Below, one piece after another: positions 51,712 to 63,855 of a DNA stretch of 64,000 nucleotides. The first letter of the stretch is position 1, and every line of letters starts with the position of its first letter. The translations under genes and the position numbers were made by a program. Below the pieces are notes generated by a model. That model searched no databases. It worked only from the letters and a program-made list of their open reading frames with translations, and was not told the origin of the DNA. The stretch comes from Planctomycetota bacterium (GTDB lineage Bacteria; Planctomycetota; B15-G4): contig JAJDEO010000024.1 of the NCBI GenBank assembly GCA_029259745.1, positions 175,507-239,506 on the forward strand, in the 5' to 3' direction.

Positions 51712-51994
51712 TGCTATGCCTCCCGTGAGGCTCGATGGCCTCGCAAGGAGTGCGGTTGCGATCCAGAAGTACCGCCAACCGACGCCCCCTCTGCTCGCTG
51801 AGGTTACGGCGCGGTCTCGCAACCGACAATCGACAAGCACACGCGCCCTACGCAGAGCGCATGAACCGACAGGACGTCCGGATGCACGATCATCGCCCGT
51901 ACATCGGCGTGCATGCCTTCGGGCGCACCCGGTGTAGAGATCGCGCGACAGAGCAGTTGTGAGATGGAATCAAGACCCGTGCGTGCACGGCGCG
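51712..51994. other. Intergenic region, no gene
   Basis: This lies between the grpB-like stop and the start of the thioredoxin-like gene, both leftward. No terminator or repeat stands out; GGGAGG at the left end is the ribosome-binding site of the latter. Confidence 0.4.
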
Positions 51995-52540
51995 TCAGTC
52001 ACGCGCATTCATGCGTTCGATGTCGTCGAGTGCGTGCTTCGGAAAACCGGCCTCGCGCAGGACGCGGAGAAGGAACGCGCTCTTGCCTTCGATGTAGCCG
52101 TCGATGTCGTCGCGGAACCGCTGCGCGAGGCGTTGCTTGAGTGCTGCGTAGTTTGCTGCTGCCGACGCGTTGGAGCGCAGGAAGTCGCGCACGGCAAGGT
52201 GATTCGCCAAGGCCGGACTGCTCGACGGACACAGGTAGAGGTGGTGCCGCGGGAGGTCGTCCGACGGGGCACGAAACGCCTCGCGCAACGGAATCCCGAG
52301 ATCGCCGCGATGCCCATAGCCGATCGACTCGAGCGCCGCGATCCCGGCGCCGACGTCGTCAGGTGCGACGACGACGTCGATGTCGATCACCGGCTTGGCC
52401 GCGAGCCCGGGAACCGCGGTGCTCCCGACATGCTCGATCGCGATCGCCACGTCGGCGACGGCACCGCGGACGAACGAGCGCACGCGCGCGAAGTCCGCGG
52501 GCCAACGCGGGTCGTACTCGTCGATGATCACATGGCTCAC
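51995..52540 (-). CDS. GrpB-family (nucleotidyltransferase-like) protein
   Basis: This 181-residue protein runs from the GTG at 52540, 19 nt after the VOC gene stop; upstream frame sequence lacks family similarity. IIDEYDPRWPADFARVRSFV, IAIEHVGSTAVPGLAAKPVI followed by DIDVVV, and RHHLYLCPSSSPALANHLAV with a C-terminal NYAALKQRLAQRF match the GrpB/UPF0157 family, which has a polymerase-beta-like nucleotidyltransferase fold (GS and DxD motifs). The function of such stand-alone proteins is largely unknown. It is paired with the VOC gene in a leftward unit. Confidence 0.88.
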   Translation of the reverse strand: MSHVIIDEYDPRWPADFARVRSFVRGAVADVAIAIEHVGSTAVPGLAAKPVIDIDVVVAPDDVGAGIAALESIGYGHRGDLGIPLREAFRAPSDDLPRHHLYLCPSSSPALANHLAVRDFLRSNASAAANYAALKQRLAQRFRDDIDGYIEGKSAFLLRVLREAGFPKHALDDIERMNARD

Positions 52541-52559
52541 GGGGACGACTGCACCACGG

Positions 52560-52961
52560 TCAGGAAGACGCGTCGCCCTTCGACGCCGCGGGCTCCCATA
52601 GCTCGACCTTGCGTCCGTCGAGGTCGAGGATCCACGCGAACTTGCCGTTGGGGTGCTTCTCGACATTCCCAACCACGACGACGCCCTCGTCGTTCAGGGC
52701 GGCGACGAGCGCCTCGAGGTCATCGACGCGGAAGTTCACCATGAACGGCGCGTCGCTCGGCGCCAAGTGCGGCGAGTCGGCGGGAAAGGTGCTCCACACC
52801 GTGTAGCACGTGTCGCTGGGTTGCTCCTCGGCGTTCCACGGGAACACGCACCCGCCCCAGTCGGCCGAGTCGATCCCGAGGTGGGTTCGGTACCAAGCCA
52901 GCGTGGCAGCAGGGTCCTGCGTCTTGAAGAACACCCCACCGACTCCGGTTACGCGTTTCAT
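52560..52961 (-). CDS. VOC-family (glyoxalase/dioxygenase fold) protein
   Basis: This 133-residue protein runs from the ATG at 52961, with GAGGGAG ahead. Two beta-alpha-beta-beta-beta modules are visible: VTGVGGVFFKTQDPAATLAW with YRTHLGI, and PFMVNFRVDDLEALVAALND with KFAWILDLDGRKVELWEP, whose final Glu is the usual metal ligand. The first-module metal His is replaced (GGVFFK), so metal-dependent catalysis is uncertain. It lies 19 nt upstream of the grpB-like gene. Confidence 0.88.
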   Translation of the reverse strand: MKRVTGVGGVFFKTQDPAATLAWYRTHLGIDSADWGGCVFPWNAEEQPSDTCYTVWSTFPADSPHLAPSDAPFMVNFRVDDLEALVAALNDEGVVVVGNVEKHPNGKFAWILDLDGRKVELWEPAASKGDASS

Positions 52962-53039
52962 CGACCACTCCCTCGAGAACACCAGCGCGCCAGGCGCGTC
53001 GCCTGAACCTCAGCTCGAAGAGGTTAGCTGAATGCGCTG

Positions 53040-55664
53040 CTACGGCTGCACGAGTGCCGTGCCGGCCGTGGATGAGAAGCCGCGCGGGCCGGCTGCGTCG
53101 ACGAACCAACCTTGCAGCCAGACCGTTGTTCCGGTGGGCAGGCCGGCGGGCCAGGTGCCGGGGAGCGTGAGTGCTCCGGTGGTGTCGAGCGGGAGGCCGG
53201 GAACGAGGTCGAGTGGCAGCGGGACCAGCGTGCCGCCCTTGAACGGAGCTGAGAGCGCAGCGGCACCGATCACGAGCGTGACGCTGCCCGACGGCGGCCC
53301 GCGCTCGAAGGCGACGCTGATCTCGGCGCCAGCGGCGAGTGCGCCGCTCACTTGCAGCGACGGCAGGCCGCGCGAACCGTAGAGCGCGACGCCGACGTCG
53401 TAGATCGACGCGAAGGGCAGGGCGCCGATGTCGTTCGCGGTGCCGGCAGGGTCGGCGGCGTCGATGCACGGTGAGCCGGGACGCAGGCCGAAGGCGCCGG
53501 CGGCGGCGGCGACGAAGAGCGGGTCGGCGTCGATGTTGCCGTCCCCGGGCCAGCCGCCCTCGATGTCGGAGTACTCGACGCTGTCGATGATCGACGTCTC
53601 GAAGGGCGTGGGGTGTCCCCGGAAGATCGAGTCTCGGATCTCGAGGTCGTCGGCGCCGAGAACGGAGTCGCCGAAGAACGTCGACTGGATGACCCGCGTC
53701 GTGCCGGGTGTCCCCGAACCTGCAAGCCCGTCACCGATCGGCGCCGAGTTGCCGGCGAACACGCAGCGCGACACGAGCACATTGGCCAACAGCGTCGCGG
53801 ATGCGCTGAGCGACGCGCCGCCGCCGGAGACGCCAGCCGTGTTGTCGCGGAAGATGCAGTCGTCGACAGTCACACTTGCGAAGAACGTGAACGAGTTGTC
53901 GAAGTCGAACAGCCCGCCGCCGACGTCGACGGCGCTGTTGGCGGCGAACGTGCAACCTTGCGACGTCGTCCCTGCCGCGCCGCCACCCGAGACTCCGGCG
54001 TGGTTGCCGGACAGCACGCAGTCGATCGCAGTGCCCGACAGCAGCCCGCCGCCGTAGCCGCCGGCGACGTTGCCGACGACGGCGCAGCGCTCGAGCACGA
54101 CCGAGGTCGAGGTGTCGAACGGGAACGCGTCGCCGATGGCGAGGCCGCCCCCGTTGCTGGCGGCGACGTTGTCGCGCAGCACGCTGTCGACCACACGCAC
54201 GACGGCGCCCGTGTCGGCGACCCAGACCGCGCCGCCCTCGCCGAGCGACTCGTTGTCGCGCACGATGCACTCGCGCACCGTCAGCTTCGCGCCCGAGCCG
54301 ACACGCACGCCGCCGCCGTTTACGCTGCGCCCGCCGGTGAGCGTCAGGCCCGCCAGAGTCGTGCCGAGCGGTGCGTTGTTCGGCACGCGCACGACGGGTT
54401 GCTCGGTGCCCGAGGCGTCGATGATCGTCTGGCCGGCACCGCCCGTGCCGCGGATCGTCACGGCGTTGCTGCCGAGAACGAGCGCCTCGTGCCAGATGCC
54501 CGGCGCCACGAGGATCTCCGTGAACGGCGTGGCCATGTCGATGGCAGCCTGGATCGTGGGCGCGTCACCCGGCACGTGCAGCGTGGCCAGGTGGTCGACG
54601 TGGATGAGGTCTTCGATGACGACGGTTTCGGTCTGCCCGAAGTAGGACACCTCGAGCGACACCGTGTAGTCGCCCGGCACTTCGTAGAGGTGCTGGGGGC
54701 TCTGCGCGAGCGACGTGGCGCCGTCACCGAGATCCCAGAGGTAGCTCGTCGGCGTGGCACCCGTGGACGTGTCGTCGAAGAACACCGCGAGCGGCACCGG
54801 GCCCGACGTCACGCTCGCCGTGAAGCTCGGCACGAGCGGCGCCGGGTCGACCGTGATGACGTCCGTCTTCGTGATCGTCTCGCCCTGCTGCCCGACGAAC
54901 GCCGTCATGCTGACGGTGTACGAGCCGGGCGTGTCGTAGACGTGCACGGGAGCGGCGCCGGTGGACGAACCTCCGTCGCCGAACGTCCATGCGTACGACG
55001 TCGGCACCGCCCCCGTCGTGGCATCGGCGAACGACACCTCGAGCGGCAGCACGCCCGACACGGGCGCCACGGTGAAGTCGGGCACCAGCGGCGCCGGATC
55101 CACGACGACCGCGTCCGGCACGACGAGCGCCCACGACTCCCCGGACGCGAAGACCTCGAGCGACACCGTGTAGCTCCCCGGCGCTTGGTAGGAATGAAAC
55201 GGACTCTGCGCCGTCGACGTCCCGCCGTCACCGAAGCTCCAAGCCCAGGCCGTCGGTGCGCCCACCCCCGACGTCGTGTCGACGAACTGCACGCCGAGCA
55301 CGACCTCCCCGCTCGCTGGCGTCGCCGAAAAGCTCGGCACGAGCTCGGCCGACGCCACGTCGATGTAGTCGACCTTGACGACCGGAGCCCCCTGCGGAAG
55401 CGACACCACGTTCAGCGAAACGGTGAACACCCCCGACACGTCGTAGACATGCTCGAGCACGGGCCCCGCCGTCGCGACCTGCGTCCCGTCGCCGAGGTTC
55501 CACTGCCACGCAAGAGCCGTCCCGCCCGTCGCCGTCCCCGTGAAGGTGACGACATCGCCAGCCGACACCGACGTCGCATCGGCCGTGAAGTCGATGACCG
55601 GCTGAGCAAGCGCGGGAACGACAAACGTCAGCAGCGCGACAAGCACGAAAGCGAGTTTCCGCAC
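53040..55664 (-). CDS. Secreted PKD and beta-helix repeat protein
   Basis: This 874-residue protein runs from the GTG at 55664 (GGAG 8 nt ahead; signal VRKLAFVLVALLTFVVPALA). Four tandem PKD domains occupy residues 20-370, each with a WxWxxGDG strand and a YxxPGxYTVSLxV close (for example SYAWTFGDGGSSTGAAP and HVYDTPGSYTVSMTA). A right-handed beta-helix follows from DAPTIQAAIDMATPFTEILV, with GGGVRVGSGAKLTVRECIVR-type coils and several CxF/CxV positions. The last 110 residues are the conserved C-terminal domain (APFKGGTLVPLPLDLVPG, TWPAGLPTGTTVWLQGWFVD). It is an exported adhesin-like or matrix protein; no lyase residues are recognised. Part of its 5' region is duplicated near 56610-56740. 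Confidence 0.88.
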   Translation of the reverse strand: MRKLAFVLVALLTFVVPALAQPVIDFTADATSVSAGDVVTFTGTATGGTALAWQWNLGDGTQVATAGPVLEHVYDVSGVFTVSLNVVSLPQGAPVVKVDYIDVASAELVPSFSATPASGEVVLGVQFVDTTSGVGAPTAWAWSFGDGGTSTAQSPFHSYQAPGSYTVSLEVFASGESWALVVPDAVVVDPAPLVPDFTVAPVSGVLPLEVSFADATTGAVPTSYAWTFGDGGSSTGAAPVHVYDTPGSYTVSMTAFVGQQGETITKTDVITVDPAPLVPSFTASVTSGPVPLAVFFDDTSTGATPTSYLWDLGDGATSLAQSPQHLYEVPGDYTVSLEVSYFGQTETVVIEDLIHVDHLATLHVPGDAPTIQAAIDMATPFTEILVAPGIWHEALVLGSNAVTIRGTGGAGQTIIDASGTEQPVVRVPNNAPLGTTLAGLTLTGGRSVNGGGVRVGSGAKLTVRECIVRDNESLGEGGAVWVADTGAVVRVVDSVLRDNVAASNGGGLAIGDAFPFDTSTSVVLERCAVVGNVAGGYGGGLLSGTAIDCVLSGNHAGVSGGGAAGTTSQGCTFAANSAVDVGGGLFDFDNSFTFFASVTVDDCIFRDNTAGVSGGGASLSASATLLANVLVSRCVFAGNSAPIGDGLAGSGTPGTTRVIQSTFFGDSVLGADDLEIRDSIFRGHPTPFETSIIDSVEYSDIEGGWPGDGNIDADPLFVAAAAGAFGLRPGSPCIDAADPAGTANDIGALPFASIYDVGVALYGSRGLPSLQVSGALAAGAEISVAFERGPPSGSVTLVIGAAALSAPFKGGTLVPLPLDLVPGLPLDTTGALTLPGTWPAGLPTGTTVWLQGWFVDAAGPRGFSSTAGTALVQP

Positions 55665-55841
55665 GGTAGATCTCCGCAGCGCGAGGCATGAGTCGGCGGA
55701 CGAGCGAGCCCGCAGAGGGAGAGCCGGATGACGTTCTTCCCGATGGCGAGCGTATCGCGAGACCCGGAATCCGACTACCGGGACGCCTCTGAGATGCAAC
55801 GCCTCGACGAGAAACGCGGGCGACGGCGTGTCACGAAGAGA

Positions 55842-56330
55842 TCACCTCTTCTCCTGAGCCTGCGAAATGAGGTGGCTGACGATCTGCCACTCTCCGTCGC
55901 GACGCTGGAGCACGCGCAGATGATGAATGTGACGATCCGGCATCTGAGACCCACTCGACATCTGCTGACCACGGCGCACGAGCTTGCTGCGCAGGAGCGC
56001 GACGTCTGGGGCCAAGAAAATCACATCAGAGAACTCGTTGTCGGCGGATGATCCAGCCATGACGAAGTCCAAGCTGAAGATGAACTCCAGGCCTTGCCGC
56101 AGGGCTTCGCGCCCTTGGAAGCGGTCACCGAACGCATTCGTCCAGTCGACGTCCTCGGAGTAGTCCTCGACCGCCAGTGAGGCGTTCGCCGTTGCCCAAC
56201 CTTCGTTCCAAGAGTCGAGGGTCGCGAGGACGGCATCTTGATCGGCGCGGTCGCCCGTGGCGGCACAGCCACCGAGGCCGAGCGCGAGAACACAAGCCAA
56301 CGTGAAAACGGAATGAGACATCGGGCGCAT
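55842..56330 (-). CDS. NTF2/SnoaL-like lipoprotein
   Basis: In this 162-residue protein a lipoprotein signal (MRPMSHSVFTLACVLALGLG then GCAATG) places it in the envelope. The rest is a DUF4440/SgcJ-type NTF2 fold: DQDAVLATLDSWNEGWATAN, ASLAVEDYSEDVDWTNAFGD with RFQGREALRQGLEFIF, and RHIHHLRVLQRRDGEWQIVS. The cone-shaped fold binds small molecules; catalysis is not implied. An alternative ATG lies three codons in. It stands between the PKD gene and a region with decayed duplicates. Confidence 0.85.
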   Translation of the reverse strand: MRPMSHSVFTLACVLALGLGGCAATGDRADQDAVLATLDSWNEGWATANASLAVEDYSEDVDWTNAFGDRFQGREALRQGLEFIFSLDFVMAGSSADNEFSDVIFLAPDVALLRSKLVRRGQQMSSGSQMPDRHIHHLRVLQRRDGEWQIVSHLISQAQEKR

Positions 56331-56806
56331 GGTGCTGTTCTCGGGGCGGACGCGGGATGCATCCGCAGGTTGTGAGATCTGAGGACGGGAGCCCGTCGCG
56401 GAGGACTTCTTCGCAGACTGTAGCGATCCAAACCTTCGGACCGCGGCCCGCGGTCGCCTCGCGAGTCGAGAGGCGCTGCGGTTCGACTCCCCCGGAGACG
56501 CGAGCGTTCTGTCGTTCTGCGGCCATCAAAGTGAGACGTTCTGCGCCAAACGCATGGCGCCGCGCGACATCTACCCTGTGCGACATGACCACGCGCGACT
56601 CCTCTCCGCACGGTAGATCGCCGCAGGGTAAGGCAAGCACTGGCGAACGCGGGAGATTCCACAGAGGGAGAGTCGAGTGACGAACTTCCCCCGGGAAGGC
56701 GTATCGCGCCACGCGGGATCCGGCTACGGAGACGCGCGCTGCGCGTGCAGCGACTGCGCAATCGCCTTCGTGCCCCGAACTCACTGATGTCGGTCACAAT
56801 GGGCCC
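56331..56806. other. Intergenic region containing a chimeric duplication
   Basis: This separates the NTF2-like gene and the rightward secreted protein. The right half (56556-56740) is a patchwork: the first 57 nt copy the 5' end of the kinase gene at 58573 and the remainder copies the region upstream of the PKD gene. The left half shows nothing recognisable. Confidence 0.55.
56556..56740 (+). repeat. Chimeric copy of kinase 5' end and PKD-gene upstream region
   Basis: 56572-56612 matches 58560-58600 (40 of 41 bases), including the kinase start ATGACCACGCGCGACTCC, with GGCGCCGCGC shared further upstream. From about 56607 the sequence instead follows 55659-55790, the start and leader of the PKD gene, at roughly 70 percent identity. 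The switch occurs at TCCGCACG, which both sources contain. A short frame (MTTRDSSPHGRSPQGK...) begins at 56585 but has no kinase behind it. Confidence 0.7.
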
Positions 56807-58459
56807 ATGACCCTGCGCAACCACTCGCTGTCGGGCGGCACGCGTGGCGACGAGTCGAGCCCGCGACGCACGCGCTTCTTTGCACTCATTGCACTCGTCG
56901 CCGCCCTCGGCCCCGCGGTCGCAGGTCTTCAGGACGGCCCCGACCTCGCGCTGTCTTCCATCGCCGGCATCACGTCGCTGGGACGCGAGGGCACCCATCC
57001 CGACGGCGTCAACGGCCTCTCGTTCTCGACGACGATCTGCAATGTCGGTGACACCGTCGCCGCGTGGCGTGCGCCGATGGACGAGGCGCACCCCGGCGTC
57101 GCGCTGCAGCTCTATCGCGTCGGCGTCGACGACGATGGCGTCGAGCGACTTCAGCAGATCGGATTGTCGTGGGTGTCGCACGGGTTTGCAGCCGTCGGGC
57201 AGAGCTTCTGCGAGGCGTGCGCGTTCGTGCCGGACATCACGCTGCTCCCCGCGGGTTGCTCGACAACGTCGAGCGCAACGACGCTCGGCGATCGCTTCTG
57301 GCTCGGACCACGCGGCGAGTGGAGTGCGCACGCGCAGGCGTGGACGTGCCTCGCGTCGTACTTCGATGGCACGCCCGTCGACTGTATCCGCGATGAGAAC
57401 GGCGCGGGGCTCGGACCCGTGGATCATCGGCTCGTCGTGCGCGATGACGACCTCGGGCTTCCTGGCGCGACGTACTTCTATGAAGCCAACGTGCTCGCAG
57501 CCGATGATGTCGACGTCACGAACAGCATCGCGTCACGCGAATGCACGATGGTGTGGACGGGGACGACGTGGGCCTTCCAGACGCCGGTGCTGCGCAATCC
57601 GACAACGCCCGGGCCGGCGGTGCTGCGCTGGGGCGACGTGCAAAGCGTCGCAAGCCCCGGCGCGAACCCGGCCCTCGCGGATGTCCACGGACGCGCCGTG
57701 CTCGCCGCGCAGGTCACGGATCTGGGGACGGGTGGCCCGTGGCGCTACGAGTACGCCGTCTTCCACTGGGACCTCTCGGACCACATCGACTCGCTCGAGC
57801 TCATCGCCGGCAGCGACGCGCGCGACTTTTCCTTCAGCGACGTCAACAACGACGCGCGCGACGACTGGAATGCCACGCTCCAAGGCGACGTCCTCGTCTG
57901 GCACGCCCCCGTCCAGCAACCCAACACCGAACCCGGCGGAGGGGAACTCACCTTCGGCGTCCTCTACAACTTCGGCTTCACGAGCGACCACCCACCGACG
58001 AGCGGCGCACTTTCCCTCGACCTCGCGCTGCTCGGACAAGTCGACGACAGCTTCCCGGCCGACACGCTCGTCCCCGACATCGATCTGACGTGGGTGAACT
58101 GGGGCAGCGGCAAGCCCGGCGCGGGAGGCATCACGCCATTCCTCGACGGCAGCGGCGACCTCACGCCCGGCTCACCCGGCCTGCTCGCACTCACCGACGG
58201 CACACCCCATCGCACGGCGCACTTCGTCGTCGGCTTCTCACAACTCGGCGCCCACTTCAAAGGCGGCTCGCTCGTCCCCGCCCCCGCGCTCTACCTCGCG
58301 CCGCTGCCGCTCGACGTCGACGGAGCGCTGACGCTGCCGTTCACATGGCCGAGCGGCGTGCCGTCCGACTTCGCCGTGTTCATGCAGGCGTGGGTCAGCG
58401 CACCAGGGATCAGCTTCGGGTTCTCAGCATCGAACGGACTGCGCGCGCTGACGCCATAG
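56807..58459 (+). CDS. Secreted protein with conserved C-terminal beta domain
   Basis: This 550-residue protein runs from the ATG at 56807. A basic start is followed by a signal-type segment FFALIALVAALGPAVAG. Residues 45-420 are an unrecognised extracellular region with six or more Cys (SFCEACAFVPDITLLPAGC) and acidic loops (FSDVNNDARDDWN resembles a calcium-binding loop). The last 100 residues (HFKGGSLVPAPALYLAPLPL, TWPSGVPSDFAVFMQAWVS, GFSASNGLRALTP) belong to the same domain family as the C-termini at 1385 and 53040. It lies 113 nt upstream of the TPR kinase on the same strand. The function is unknown. Confidence 0.82.
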   Translation: MTLRNHSLSGGTRGDESSPRRTRFFALIALVAALGPAVAGLQDGPDLALSSIAGITSLGREGTHPDGVNGLSFSTTICNVGDTVAAWRAPMDEAHPGVALQLYRVGVDDDGVERLQQIGLSWVSHGFAAVGQSFCEACAFVPDITLLPAGCSTTSSATTLGDRFWLGPRGEWSAHAQAWTCLASYFDGTPVDCIRDENGAGLGPVDHRLVVRDDDLGLPGATYFYEANVLAADDVDVTNSIASRECTMVWTGTTWAFQTPVLRNPTTPGPAVLRWGDVQSVASPGANPALADVHGRAVLAAQVTDLGTGGPWRYEYAVFHWDLSDHIDSLELIAGSDARDFSFSDVNNDARDDWNATLQGDVLVWHAPVQQPNTEPGGGELTFGVLYNFGFTSDHPPTSGALSLDLALLGQVDDSFPADTLVPDIDLTWVNWGSGKPGAGGITPFLDGSGDLTPGSPGLLALTDGTPHRTAHFVVGFSQLGAHFKGGSLVPAPALYLAPLPLDVDGALTLPFTWPSGVPSDFAVFMQAWVSAPGISFGFSASNGLRALTP

Positions 58460-58572
58460 GTGGGCGTGTCACGTGTTCCGTCAGCGTTGACGAGCGCTTG
58501 CTGCGTGCCTGCGCCAATGCGAGACACGCGACACGGAGGGCGCGGCGCCGCGCTGCGCGTACCCTGTGCGGC

Positions 58573-61665
<3,093 letters not shown>

Positions 61666-61781
61666 TCAGCGACGCTGCGTCAAAGGACGCCCCACGCCGC
61701 CCCCCGGGGGGAGAAGTGTTTGTGTCGCGGCGGAATCCGAAGCCCTTGAACGCTGCTACCCAGCCCAGGAGGATGTGGGGA

Positions 61782-62939
61782 ATGAGCTCAAAACGAACAT
61801 TCCGAGTTGCTGGTCTCTTCGCGGGGATCGGCGGTATCGAGCTCGGCCTGTCCAAGGCTGGGCACGAGACCACAGTGCTCTGCGAGAATGATCCCTCGGC
61901 AATGGCCGTCTTGAAGGCTCGTTTTCCCGGAATACCGCTCGTCCAAGACATTCGTGAACTCGACAAGCTCCCCAAGGGCACGGACCTTTTGGCGGCGGGC
62001 TTCCCTTGCCAAGACCTCTCCCAAGCAGGCGCGACGCGTGGCATCGAGGGAGGTCGGTCCGGCCTCGTCACCGAAGTCTTCCGGCTCCTCGAAACTCATG
62101 ACGTGCCTTGGGTCCTCTTGGAGAACGTCCCCTTCATGCTTCGGCTTGGCCGTGGAGCGGCGATGAACTACATCGTCGAGCAACTTGAACGGCTCGGGTA
62201 CCGGTGGGCGTACAGGGTTGTCGACGCGCATGCGTTCGGCCTGCCCCAACGCCGCGAGCGAGTCTATCTACTCGCGTCGCGTGCGGCCGATCCGGCACCA
62301 CTTCTCTTCAAGGGAGACCGGTCTGCCACGGACGGTGTTGACTATTCCGGCCGCGCGTGCGGATTCTACTGGACCGAGGGCACTCGCGGACTGGGATGGG
62401 CCGTTGGGGCGGTGCCAACGCTTAAGGGCGGCTCCACCATTGGAATCCCGTCACCACCAGCCATCTGGCTGCCCGATGGTCGCATTGTCACACCCGACCT
62501 TCGTGACGCCGAGCGACTCCAAGGGTTCCGCGCCGACTGGACCCGGCCAGCCGAGGAGGTTGGCCGGAAGAGCTTCCGGTGGAAGCTCGTGGGAAATGCC
62601 GTTTCGGTCCCGGTTGCCAAGTGGATCGGTGAGCGCCTCAGCAACGCTGACTCTCCGGGACAGTGGGATGAGCACGATGGCGCCAAGAGCGGAGCCTGGC
62701 CCGTTGCCGCCTACAGCAAGGAAGGTCGTACGTATCGGGTGAACGTGTCGAAGTGGCCGGTCAATCGCAAGCAGCAGGACATCCTTGACTTCCTTCGCTA
62801 CGAACCAAAGGAGCTATCGCTACGGGCAACCACGGGTTTTGAGAAGCGGTTGTCCTCAAGCACGCTCCGCGCTCCCCAGGAGTTCCGTGTCGCCTTGAAG
62901 CACCACATTAAACGAATGACTTTGCGGGCATCTCACTAG
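61782..62939 (+). CDS. DNA (cytosine-5) methyltransferase
   Basis: This 385-residue protein runs from the ATG at 61782 (AGGAGG 9 nt ahead). C5-methyltransferase motifs in order are I FRVAGLFAGIGGIELGLSKA, IV AGFPCQDLSQAG with catalytic Cys76, VI VLLENVPFML (E114-N-V), VIII PQRRERVYLLAS, IX LRDAERLQGFRADW and X GNAVSVPVAKWIGERL. A C-terminal extension of about 90 residues (WPVAAYSKEGRTYRVNVSKW onward) follows motif X, longer than in minimal enzymes. It methylates a cytosine within an unknown recognition site and protects against the endonuclease gene 3 nt downstream. Base composition is visibly lower in GC than the kinase gene before it, consistent with horizontal transfer. Confidence 0.95.
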   Translation: MSSKRTFRVAGLFAGIGGIELGLSKAGHETTVLCENDPSAMAVLKARFPGIPLVQDIRELDKLPKGTDLLAAGFPCQDLSQAGATRGIEGGRSGLVTEVFRLLETHDVPWVLLENVPFMLRLGRGAAMNYIVEQLERLGYRWAYRVVDAHAFGLPQRRERVYLLASRAADPAPLLFKGDRSATDGVDYSGRACGFYWTEGTRGLGWAVGAVPTLKGGSTIGIPSPPAIWLPDGRIVTPDLRDAERLQGFRADWTRPAEEVGRKSFRWKLVGNAVSVPVAKWIGERLSNADSPGQWDEHDGAKSGAWPVAAYSKEGRTYRVNVSKWPVNRKQQDILDFLRYEPKELSLRATTGFEKRLSSSTLRAPQEFRVALKHHIKRMTLRASH

Positions 62940-62942
62940 GCC

Positions 62943-63800
62943 ATGCATGGACCGGAGATCGTCTCTCGTACATTAAGCGAGCTCATGGAGCCCGACAAGA
63001 AGCACGGCAACTGCTGGCAGTACAACCCTCGCAGTGACCGACACTCAAAGATCGCATGTTGGGCCATCTTGTTCGACCTCCTGCGAAACTGCCGAACACT
63101 CACCGATAATATTGAGGCTGGCAGTGTTGGATTCGGCATCAATCACGAGATGCGTGATTTCAAGACAGGCCGAAAGAAGGACCTTGATCTTGTCATCTGT
63201 ACGCCGGGCACCGACAGCCCCTCAAGTAGGAAGCACAAGTCTTTTGCAGCGCTTGCTGAGAAGCACGGCATCAGGCTGACGGAGGCCGAGCTAGCCGAAC
63301 TGGAAAGCCTACCTGCATTCACTGAGACGCCCGTGGGCGAAGTCCACCTGGCTCTCGAAGCAAAAGCGTGCATGACAGCTCATAGCAAGGCGAAACCACG
63401 CCTCTATGACGAATTGAGTTCGAGCCACCTTACGATCCACGGCAGCAGCAACTATGCGATCGCTGCGGGCTTCGTCATGGTGAACAGCAGCGAGCGATTT
63501 ATCTCCCCGACGAGCAACCCGTACTCGGTGGCGGAGCGCGAGCCGACATACAACGCGCACCGCCAACCAAAGGACACCGAGGGAGTTATTCAGAAGGTCC
63601 GTGAGATTCAGCGCCGAAGTGACACCGCAGAGACCGGATTCGATGCAATCGGCCTGGTGGTTGTTTCGTGTGTAAACGACGGAACCCCTATCGCAGTGCG
63701 CAGCGATCCTCCCGCGCCGAAGCCGGGCGATCTACTCCACTACGACAGCATGATTCGGAAGATTGCAAATCTCTACCAATCGCGGTTTCCGCATAGATAG
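62943..63800 (+). CDS. Putative type II restriction endonuclease
   Basis: This 285-residue protein starts 3 nt after the methyltransferase stop, as cognate pairs often do. A PD-(D/E)xK-like centre is visible: DLDLVICTPG supplies an Asp and VHLALEAKACMTAHSKAKPR gives E-A-K, followed by RLYDELSSSHLTIHGSSNYA. The family is not one I can name by recognition site. GC content is lower than that of the surrounding genes and AT-rich codons (ATT, TTA, AGT) occur, again pointing to acquisition as a cassette with the methyltransferase. The endonuclease role is inferred from position plus motif. Confidence 0.78.
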   Translation: MHGPEIVSRTLSELMEPDKKHGNCWQYNPRSDRHSKIACWAILFDLLRNCRTLTDNIEAGSVGFGINHEMRDFKTGRKKDLDLVICTPGTDSPSSRKHKSFAALAEKHGIRLTEAELAELESLPAFTETPVGEVHLALEAKACMTAHSKAKPRLYDELSSSHLTIHGSSNYAIAAGFVMVNSSERFISPTSNPYSVAEREPTYNAHRQPKDTEGVIQKVREIQRRSDTAETGFDAIGLVVVSCVNDGTPIAVRSDPPAPKPGDLLHYDSMIRKIANLYQSRFPHR

Positions 63801-63855
63801 GTAAGTAGTTCTGACTCGTCTCGCTTTCGGGTGATAGAACTCTTCATGTATTCTC

